Positions 42,112 to 49,900 of a stretch of 51,883 bases of DNA are shown piece after piece. Source of the DNA: Streptomyces zagrosensis (GTDB taxonomy: Bacteria; Actinomycetota; Actinomycetes; Streptomycetales; Streptomycetaceae); assembly GCF_014203645.1 (NCBI RefSeq), contig NZ_JACHJL010000033.1, positions 1-51,883 on the forward strand. The letters are read 5' to 3'. The position numbers and the translations under genes were made by a program. The notes beneath the pieces are model-generated. The model was not told the origin of the DNA. It worked only from the letters and a program-made list of their open reading frames with translations, and searched no databases. Position 1 is the first letter of the stretch; each line of letters starts with the position of its first letter.

Positions 42112-44046
42112 ATGAAACAGGCTGTCTTCAGACTTCTTGGACCACTGGACGTTCGGATCGACGGGGAGCCGGTCAAGCTCGGGGGGCCACGCCATCGCAC
42201 CATTCTTTCCATGCTGCTGCTGACCCCAGGTCAGACAGTCTCGGTGGACGCACTCACCGAGGCCGTATGGCCGAGCGGTGCTCCCGCCACGGCGCGTAAC
42301 CAGATCGCCATCTGCGTGGCCGGCCTGCGAAAACTGTTCAAGGACGCGGCAGGGGAAGGTGAGTTGATCACCACCTCACACCCCGGCTACGTCATCAATA
42401 CCCTCGAACACCTCCTCGACATCACGGGCTACGAGAATCTGGTGAGCCGGGCGCGGGAGGCCCTCCGCAAGGGGCAGACCGCTGAGGCCTGCGACCTCTT
42501 CGCCGAGGCACTAGCGCTGTGGCGCGGCCGGGCCCTGGACGGAGTCACCGGGCAGCGCATCGAAGAGGAGGTCACCCGGCTGGAGGAAACGCACCTCGAC
42601 GTGTGCGAGGAGCACGCGGGACTGCGGCTCCAGCTGTACGGCCCGCAGCCACTGATCGCGGAACTCACCACTCTGGTGACGGAACACCCCTTGCGGGAAC
42701 GGGCCAGAGCCCATCTGATCCTGGCCCACTACCGGGCCGGACGCAGGGCCGAGGCTCTTGAGGTCTTCCGCGAGGGCCGCGACCTGATGGTGCGGCAGCT
42801 GGGGATCGAACCGGGGCCCGCGCTACGGGGACTGCACGATCTCGTACTGCAGGACGCGCCGGAGCTGGGCGGGCCGACCGCCGATCCCCATGCCACTCCG
42901 CCCGGCCAAGTGCCGGCCGAACTCCCGGCGGCGCCTGCCTCATTCACCGGCCGGGTCGCGGAACTCGCGGCGCTCAACCGGATGCTGGACGAGCGGGCCG
43001 GCCGGGTCCCGCTGGCCGTGGCCGCGATCAGCGGCGTCGCCGGGATCGGGAAGACGGCGCTGGCCATCCACTGGGCGGAGCGGGTCGCCGAGCGCTTTCC
43101 GGACGGGCAACTCTTCGCCGACCTGCATGGATTCGACGAACGCAACGCACTCATCTCGCCCTTCGCCACACTCGACCGGTTTCTCCGTGCTCTCGGCGTG
43201 CCCGCGTCCCGGATACCCGCCGACCTGGTCGGTCGGTCGGCGCTCTTCCGCAGTGTGCTCGACGGGAAGCGGGTACTGATCGTGCTGGACAACGTCCGGT
43301 CGTTCCACCAGATCCGTCCGCTGATGCCCGGCAACGGCCGCTGCTGTGTGGTGATCACCGACCGTGAGCGCATCGAGGATCTGATCACCCACTACACCGT
43401 CCTGCAAATCGGGCTCAACGCGATGGCTCCCGCGGAAGCACCGCTGTTACTCGCCAAGCTCGCCGGCGAAGGGCGGATCGGTTCCGATCCGGCTGCTGCC
43501 CTGCGGCTGGGCGAACTCTGCGACCGGCTTCCGCTGGCCCTGCAGATAGCCGGTGCCCGGCTCGTCTCCAAGCCTCACTGGTCCGTACAGCATCTGACCA
43601 ACCGGCTTGTGGACCCGGCCCGGCGCATGAACGAACTAAGCCCAGGTCAGGGTGGAGTACGGGCCGGGTTCGGGCTCAGTTACCGGGCTCTGCCGGCCGC
43701 CGGCCGCCGGCTCTTTAGGCGGCTCGGTCTGCTGAGCACGTCCGACTTCGAGTCGTGGGCCAGCGCCGCCGTACTCGACACAGACCAGGTGGATGCCGAG
43801 AGCCTCATGGAGAGACTCGTCGATGCCCGCCTGGTCGAGGTCGGGCCGGGGTCGGACCCTCACACCATGCGCTACCGGTTCCAGGATCTGATGCGGATTT
43901 TCGCCCGGGAACGCGCGGAGGCCGAGGAGAGCGCGGAGGAACGCCGGGCCGTGCTGGAGCGCTACCAGCAGCGGCTGGCCGAGGTCCGCGGACGCGGCGT
44001 GGCAGGGCCGTCACTGACCTGCCACGCGGGTGGAACACCGGGCTGA
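42112..44046 (+). CDS. Second AfsR/SARP-family regulator with NB-ARC domain, TTA-containing
   Basis: 644 aa from ATG 42112, with GGAAGGA upstream. Domain order is as in its divergent neighbour: winged helix (FRLLGPLDVRIDGEPVKLGG), activation domain (to RDLMVRQLGIEPGPALRG), then NB-ARC with GVAGIGKTALAIHWAE, KRVLIVLDNVRS and 'LPLALQIAGARL'. The C-terminus is short and charged. Codon 446 is TTA (43447-43449), so translation should depend on the bldA tRNA, a common switch for pathway-specific activators. It ends convergent to the NRPS genes at a shared terminator. Two SARPs of one build beside one cluster suggests a hierarchical pair. Confidence 0.9.
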   Translation: MKQAVFRLLGPLDVRIDGEPVKLGGPRHRTILSMLLLTPGQTVSVDALTEAVWPSGAPATARNQIAICVAGLRKLFKDAAGEGELITTSHPGYVINTLEHLLDITGYENLVSRAREALRKGQTAEACDLFAEALALWRGRALDGVTGQRIEEEVTRLEETHLDVCEEHAGLRLQLYGPQPLIAELTTLVTEHPLRERARAHLILAHYRAGRRAEALEVFREGRDLMVRQLGIEPGPALRGLHDLVLQDAPELGGPTADPHATPPGQVPAELPAAPASFTGRVAELAALNRMLDERAGRVPLAVAAISGVAGIGKTALAIHWAERVAERFPDGQLFADLHGFDERNALISPFATLDRFLRALGVPASRIPADLVGRSALFRSVLDGKRVLIVLDNVRSFHQIRPLMPGNGRCCVVITDRERIEDLITHYTVLQIGLNAMAPAEAPLLLAKLAGEGRIGSDPAAALRLGELCDRLPLALQIAGARLVSKPHWSVQHLTNRLVDPARRMNELSPGQGGVRAGFGLSYRALPAAGRRLFRRLGLLSTSDFESWASAAVLDTDQVDAESLMERLVDARLVEVGPGSDPHTMRYRFQDLMRIFARERAEAEESAEERRAVLERYQQRLAEVRGRGVAGPSLTCHAGGTPG

Positions 44047-44066
44047 AGAACACCGCGTCGGACCGT

Positions 44067-44110
44067 GGCCGGGGCTGCCCTGTCCTGATCAGGGCGGGGC
44101 AGCCCCGGCC
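44067..44110. terminator. Bidirectional terminator between SARP and NRPS genes
   Basis: GGCCGGGGCTGCCC (44067-44080) and GGGCAGCCCCGGCC (44097-44110) pair perfectly over 14 bp. The 16-base loop itself contains the palindrome CCTGATCAGG. It occupies the gap between two converging genes. Confidence 0.85.
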
Positions 44111-44129
44111 GGCCCTTCATCCGTTGTGG

Positions 44130-46994
44130 TCAGTCCGCGGCCACTTCGAGTTCCCGGCCCAGCAGCGCGGCGACCGCCTTGTGGACCTGCTTTCCGTTGT
44201 CCGAGTTGGTCATCACCACACAGCCGTTGCCCGAGCCCAGTTGCATCGAGGTCAGCGCGCGATAGCCCGCGGTCTGTCCGCCATGGCCGACATCGGGGTC
44301 CGCCGACGAGCCGTCGACCACCGTGCCCAGGCCGTAGAAGCTGCCCGGGAAGGCCTCCGTGAGCATGGCGCCCACCGACGTCGCGGAGAGCAGCCCCGAC
44401 AGGCCGAGGTGAGCCTGCCGAATCTCGACGGCGAGCTGCGCCAGGTCGGCGGGAGTGGACCACAGTCCGCTGCCCGCATGCACCGGCCGCAGCCGGTAGC
44501 CGCCGAGCAGTCCACGGGCTTGCTGGTCATGGCCTACAGCCAGGTCCTGGGGGACGGAACGGTCCATGACCGGCGGCGGCAGGAACGTACTGTCCCGCAT
44601 GCCCAGCGGGCGGAACACCAGCTCGGCTGCCAGCTCCTGGAACTCGTGGCCGGTCACATCGAGCAGCAACTGCTCGACCATGGCCCACTGGCTGCCCGCC
44701 TTGCGGAAGAACGCCCCGGGTTCGTGCTCCGCCCAGACGTCGTCCAGTACGGCGGACAGCTCCGGCATGGTCTCGTCCGGCCGCCACCACGCACTTGAGG
44801 TCTGCGAAAGGCCCGCGGTGTTGGACAGCAGGTGGCGCAAAGTCAGCAGGCTCCCGCCGATGGCCCGGGGTGCCTTGCGGTCAGACAGATAGCCGTCGAT
44901 GTCCGCATCCAGGTCGAGCACACCTTGGTCGACGAGCCGCAGCACCGCGAAGGCGGTCACATGCTTGCTGATCGATCCGGCCTGGAACCGGGTCCGCAGG
45001 GTCACCGGGGCGCCGGTCTCGGCGTTCCGTGTCCCATAGGCCTGCACACCGACTAGCTGGCCGTCCCTGAGCAGGGCAACCACCGCGCCGGGCACCCCAT
45101 GGGTCACCATCGCCTCGGCCACCTCGGGCGCGCTCAGCGCGGAACGTGAGGCCGTGGTGAACTTCACCGGCGTCGCTCCCTCATCGCTCTCGTCGCCTTC
45201 ATTCGGCGTTCCGCCATCGAGTGCGACCGCGAGGTCCTCGATGGTCTCGCTGTCCAACAGCATCCGCAGCGTCAGCTCAAGTCCGGCCCGCCGGGCGGCC
45301 GTCATCACATGGACGATGCGCATGGAGTCGGCGCCCAGGTCCGTCAGCCGGTCTCGTACGCCCACTTCGGCCACGCCCAGTACCTCGACACAGGTGTCGA
45401 CCAGCAGCTGCTCGGTCCTGTTCCGCGGCGCGACGTACTCCCGGTCTGTGACCAATGCCGTACGGCCAGGTGCGGGCAGCGCCGTCCGGTCGAGTTTGCC
45501 TGTCGGGCTCAGCGGCATGGCGGCCAGCATCATGAAGGCCGCGGGCACCATGTACGACGGCAACGAGGCGGCCAGGTGGTCACGCAACTCGGCCTGGTCG
45601 AGCTCCGCTTCGCCGTCCGGCCGGTCCGAGACCACGTAGGCGGCGAGCCACTTCTCACCGTTGGCATCCTCCCGGGCGACCACCACCGCGTCACGCACCC
45701 CGGGGTGCGTCAGCAGCAGTTCCTCGATCTCGCCCAGCTCGATCCGGTAGCCGCGGATCTTCACCTGGAAGTCGATCCGGCCCAGAAACTCCAGATCTCC
45801 ATCGGAACGGAAACGGCCCAGATCACCGGAGCGGTACATCCGCGAGCCGGGCGGCCCGCCGAACGGCTCGGGGACAAACCGCTCAGCGGTCAGCCCGGGC
45901 CGGCCCACATAACCGCGCGCTGTACCGGCACCGGCGATGTACACCTCACCGGCCACGCCCACCGGAACGGGCTGCTGAGCGGCATCGAGCACGTACGTCC
46001 GGTAATTGGGCAGCGGACGCCCGAGCACTATCGACTCAGGGTCGGGAACCACGTCCCAGACGTGCGACCAGACCGTGGTCTCGGTCGGCCCGTACTGGTT
46101 GAACAACGTGTCCAGCCGGCTGCGCAGATCCCGGGCCAGCGGCAGCGAGCATTCCTCGCCACTGGTAACCCCGACCAGCGGGCGGCGGCCGAGGCCGGCG
46201 GCCAGCAGCAGCTTCCAGCCGGCCGGGGTGGCCTGTACATGGGTCACCCCGGCGTTGTCGATCAGCTTCAACTGATCGGCGGGGTCGTTCGACACCTCGT
46301 CATCGGCGAGGACCACCCGGCCGCCGGAAATCAGCGGCAGATACATCTCGGCGGTCGAGATGTCGAAAGACAGCGGCGTGGCGGCGAGCCAGACGTGCTC
46401 CGGCTTGCATCCGTAGTGCTGCCGCATCGAGAAGAGCAGGTTCAGCAGGGCGTACTGGCCGATCTGCACACCCTTGGGGCGGCCGGTCGAGCCGGAGGTG
46501 AAGAGGGTGTACGCGAGTCGGTGCTTACGGCCCTCGTCCTTCACATCCGCCGGATCACGTACGGCCGAAGCGTCCGGAGCGGTACCGGGAAGCCCGGCGA
46601 TCTCCGTACGTGCGCGGTCGAGATGGATGAACTCCCCCTCGTACCCCTCGCCCACCCGCTCGGCCAGCGTGCCCTCGGTCACGATCAGGCGGGCGCCGGA
46701 CGTCTCCAGCATGTAGTTCAGCCGGTCCGCCGGCAGTCCGGCGTCCAGCGGCAGATGCGAACCGCCCGCCTTCCAGATGCCGAGCAGGCAGGGCAGGGTG
46801 TCCGGGCCGCGGCTCAGCAGCACACCGACCACCGACTCCGGCCCCACTCCGGCCGCCCGCAGATGGTGCGCGATGCGGTTGGCCCGGGTGTCGAGCTCGC
46901 GGTAGGTGAGGGTCGCCTCCCCCGTCTGTACGGCGATGGCGTCGGGTGTCGAGGTGGTCGTCGCCTCGATCACCTCGTGCACATACCTGCTCAT
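44130..46994 (-). CDS. NRPS termination protein: A-T-PBP-type thioesterase
   Basis: 954 aa from ATG 46994 (GGAG upstream), overlapping the preceding NRPS stop by four bases. Residues ~15-500 form an adenylation domain (LFTSGSTGRPKGV, NQYGPTETT, YRSGDLGR, PTGKLDR). My reading of the specificity pocket is D-I-A-Q-V-S-Q-V-W-K, closest to glycine codes but only about half matched. A carrier domain follows (LTDLGADSMRI, ~590), then a serine-beta-lactamase/PBP fold (~640-954) with nucleophile motif SISK and the HGG motif in VGHGGQTAGY. Such PBP-type thioesterases, e.g. SurE, release peptides by head-to-tail macrocyclisation. The usual catalytic Tyr-Ser-Asn is replaced by Lys-Ala-Gly in FFRKAGSQW. 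There is no condensation domain; that part is on the previous protein. Confidence 0.85.
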   Translation of the reverse strand: MSRYVHEVIEATTTSTPDAIAVQTGEATLTYRELDTRANRIAHHLRAAGVGPESVVGVLLSRGPDTLPCLLGIWKAGGSHLPLDAGLPADRLNYMLETSGARLIVTEGTLAERVGEGYEGEFIHLDRARTEIAGLPGTAPDASAVRDPADVKDEGRKHRLAYTLFTSGSTGRPKGVQIGQYALLNLLFSMRQHYGCKPEHVWLAATPLSFDISTAEMYLPLISGGRVVLADDEVSNDPADQLKLIDNAGVTHVQATPAGWKLLLAAGLGRRPLVGVTSGEECSLPLARDLRSRLDTLFNQYGPTETTVWSHVWDVVPDPESIVLGRPLPNYRTYVLDAAQQPVPVGVAGEVYIAGAGTARGYVGRPGLTAERFVPEPFGGPPGSRMYRSGDLGRFRSDGDLEFLGRIDFQVKIRGYRIELGEIEELLLTHPGVRDAVVVAREDANGEKWLAAYVVSDRPDGEAELDQAELRDHLAASLPSYMVPAAFMMLAAMPLSPTGKLDRTALPAPGRTALVTDREYVAPRNRTEQLLVDTCVEVLGVAEVGVRDRLTDLGADSMRIVHVMTAARRAGLELTLRMLLDSETIEDLAVALDGGTPNEGDESDEGATPVKFTTASRSALSAPEVAEAMVTHGVPGAVVALLRDGQLVGVQAYGTRNAETGAPVTLRTRFQAGSISKHVTAFAVLRLVDQGVLDLDADIDGYLSDRKAPRAIGGSLLTLRHLLSNTAGLSQTSSAWWRPDETMPELSAVLDDVWAEHEPGAFFRKAGSQWAMVEQLLLDVTGHEFQELAAELVFRPLGMRDSTFLPPPVMDRSVPQDLAVGHDQQARGLLGGYRLRPVHAGSGLWSTPADLAQLAVEIRQAHLGLSGLLSATSVGAMLTEAFPGSFYGLGTVVDGSSADPDVGHGGQTAGYRALTSMQLGSGNGCVVMTNSDNGKQVHKAVAALLGRELEVAAD

Positions 46995-49900
46995 CCCCAC
47001 TCCACTTCGGTGTCGTTCCAGTCCTCAAGGACCTGAGTAAGCTCCGTCGCGGACAGCAGCGCCGAATTCACGTCGCCGTCCGGATCACCGGCCATGGCCT
47101 CCAGCACCGCCCGGTACATTCCAGCGAGCCGCTCGGCGTTCGCCCGGTTCAGGCCGGTACTCACGGCCCGCAGAACCAGCCGCCCCGGCACGTTGGCGAT
47201 CGACAGGGTGAACTCGTTGGAGCTGTCACCGGCCCCGGACTCCCAGTCCACCGGCCCGTCATCCAGTGCCTGGTTGAAGTCCTGGTAGCGGTACATGATG
47301 TCGAACAGCCTTCGCCCGCCGGCCAGTCGCTGCACCGCCGGAAGCGGGTAGCGGCGGTGGCTGTAGACCTCGGCCTCGCGGTCGAAGACCTGCTGGATCA
47401 GCTCGCGCCAGGTACGGGCGCTGCGGTCGTGCGCGAACGGCAGGGTGTTGAGGTACATGCCGTACACCCGCTCGGCGCCCGGCTCCTCCGGCCGTGCGCT
47501 GTACAGCACCCCGGTGTGGAAGGCCGGTTCGTTGGTGACCGTGCTGAGCACCTTCAGATGCGTGGCCAGGAGTACGGCCTTGAAGGAGGTGGCTGTGGAC
47601 TTGGCCAGTGCCCGCAGCTCCGGCTCGATGTCGCGGAACTCGATGGACACCTTGAAGTCCTCGCGCGGTGCGCCGGCGCCGTCTCCCCAGTCGGGTGGGA
47701 GCACGGTCATGGCGTGGTGGTCGACGATCCGCTGCCAGTAGCCGCGGTCGTCATCCGACTCCAGTGCCTCCAGCTCCGCCGCGATGAAGTCGGCATAGCG
47801 GACGGCCGGCCGCTCCTGCTGCTCCGGCTCCTCCCCGTTCACGTACGAGCGGTAGAGGCTCAGCACCTCAAGGAGCAGCGACTGCTGGCTCCAGCCTTCC
47901 GTGATGGCGTGGCAGTGGGTGAAGCCCAGGTGCCAGGCCTCGTCGGACTCGATCAGCGCGGAGATACGGAGCAACGGCGCCCGCAAGAGATCGAACAGCT
48001 CGGCGCGCTCGCTGACGATGTGCGCCCGACGCGCCGCGGCCTGCTGCTCATCGTCCTGGCCCCGCAGATCATGCACGGTCACCGGGATCTCGGCGCTCTC
48101 GTGGACCAGTTGGAGTGGTAGGTCGAAGTCCTCAAGCGCGATGGACGTACGGAGCATCTCATGGCGTTCCACCACGGCCTGCCCGGCGCGACGGAGAGCG
48201 TCGGTGTCGAACGGACGGCCGTCCTTGATCCGGAACGTCGAGGTGTTGTGGTACTTGTTCAGGCCGTCGTCGGCGAGCATTTCCACGAGCATGCCGAGCT
48301 GCACACTGGAGAGCGGGTACGCATCGACCAGCCCGGCGGGGAGGGTCTCCCGCACCGGCGCGGCGATGAGCGAGAACGGTGCGGCGGGGGTAAAGCTTGA
48401 GCCAGGTTCCGTACCCCCGAGTTCGGCGGCGAGTCCGGCGATGGTGCGGTGCTGGAACACATCGCGGACGCCAGCCTCGAAGCCCTCGGCGCGTAGGGCA
48501 CCGACCAGGGCGATGGCCTTGATGGAGTGACCACCGAGGTCGAAGAAGTTGTCCTCAACACCGACCCGCTCCACACCCAACACCCGACCCCACACCGCGG
48601 CGATACGCTCCTCGGTCACCGTGCGGGGCGCGACATAGGTATCCACAGCAAACCCATCCGGGTCCGGTAGGGCGCGGCGGTCGATCTTGCCGTTGGCCGT
48701 CAGCGGAATCGAGTCCAATTCAATGAACATCGAGGGGACCATGTACTGCGGCAACGAGACACCCAACCAATCCGCCAAACCCTCCACGCCACCCACCACA
48801 TACGCCAACAACCGCTGATCCCCCGACACCACCACCGCCGCGTCAACCACCCGTTCATGAGCAATAAGCGCAGCCCGAATCTCACCCAACTCCACCCGAT
48901 AACCACGAACCTTGACCTGATCATCAACACGACCCAAAAACTCCACCACACCATCACCACGCCACCGCACCACATCACCCGTGCGATACAACCGACTACC
49001 AGCCACACCATACGGATCAGGCACAAACCTCTCCGCCGTCACACCCCCACGAAACGCATACCCACGCGCCACACCCACACCACCAACAAACAACTCACCC
49101 ACCACACCCACCGGCACAACCCGCAACCCACCATCAAGAACCCGCATCACCACATTCGGCAACGGACGCCCAATCGGCACCACACCCTCAACCGCCCCCT
49201 CCAACACAAACACACACGTACCCACCGTCGCCTCAGTCGGCCCATACTCATTCACCACCCGACCACCACCCAACAACACACGCCAACGCTCCACCAAACC
49301 ACCCGGCAACGCCTCACCCGCCACCACCACCCGCGACGCCAACCCCCGAACCTCCTCATCCGACAACTGACCCGACAACACCTCCAAATGACCCGGAGTC
49401 AACTTCATAAACGAAAACGGACCCGCAGCCACCAAACCCGCCCCCAACCCCGCCAACTCCCCATCCCACAACCACACCCGCTCACCCGCAACCAACGGAG
49501 CCCACACATTCGGCACCACCAAATCAAACGCCACCGACGAAAACACCGGCGCACCACCCGAACCCCACGACACCAACTCCCCTACCGCCCACACCACATG
49601 ATTCACCAAACTCCGATGCGAAACCTGCACACCCTTCGGCCGACCCGTCGAACCCGACGTAAACACCGTGTACGCCACAGCATCCAAATCCACACAACCC
49701 ACCGGCACCGACACCGGATACGACGACAAATCCTCACCCACCAAAACCAACTCAACACCCGAAAAACGATCCGCATACACACCCGACGTCACCACAACCG
49801 ACACCCCAGCATCAACCACCATCCCCGCCACACGCCCCACCGGCAACACCGAATCCAACGGCACAAACCCCCCACCCGCACGCCACACCGCAAGCAACGA

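Noticed and set aside
45309..48121. Long plus-strand frames opposite the NRPS genes
   Set aside because: No recognisable domain and wrong codon-position GC; explained by the NRPS coding strand.
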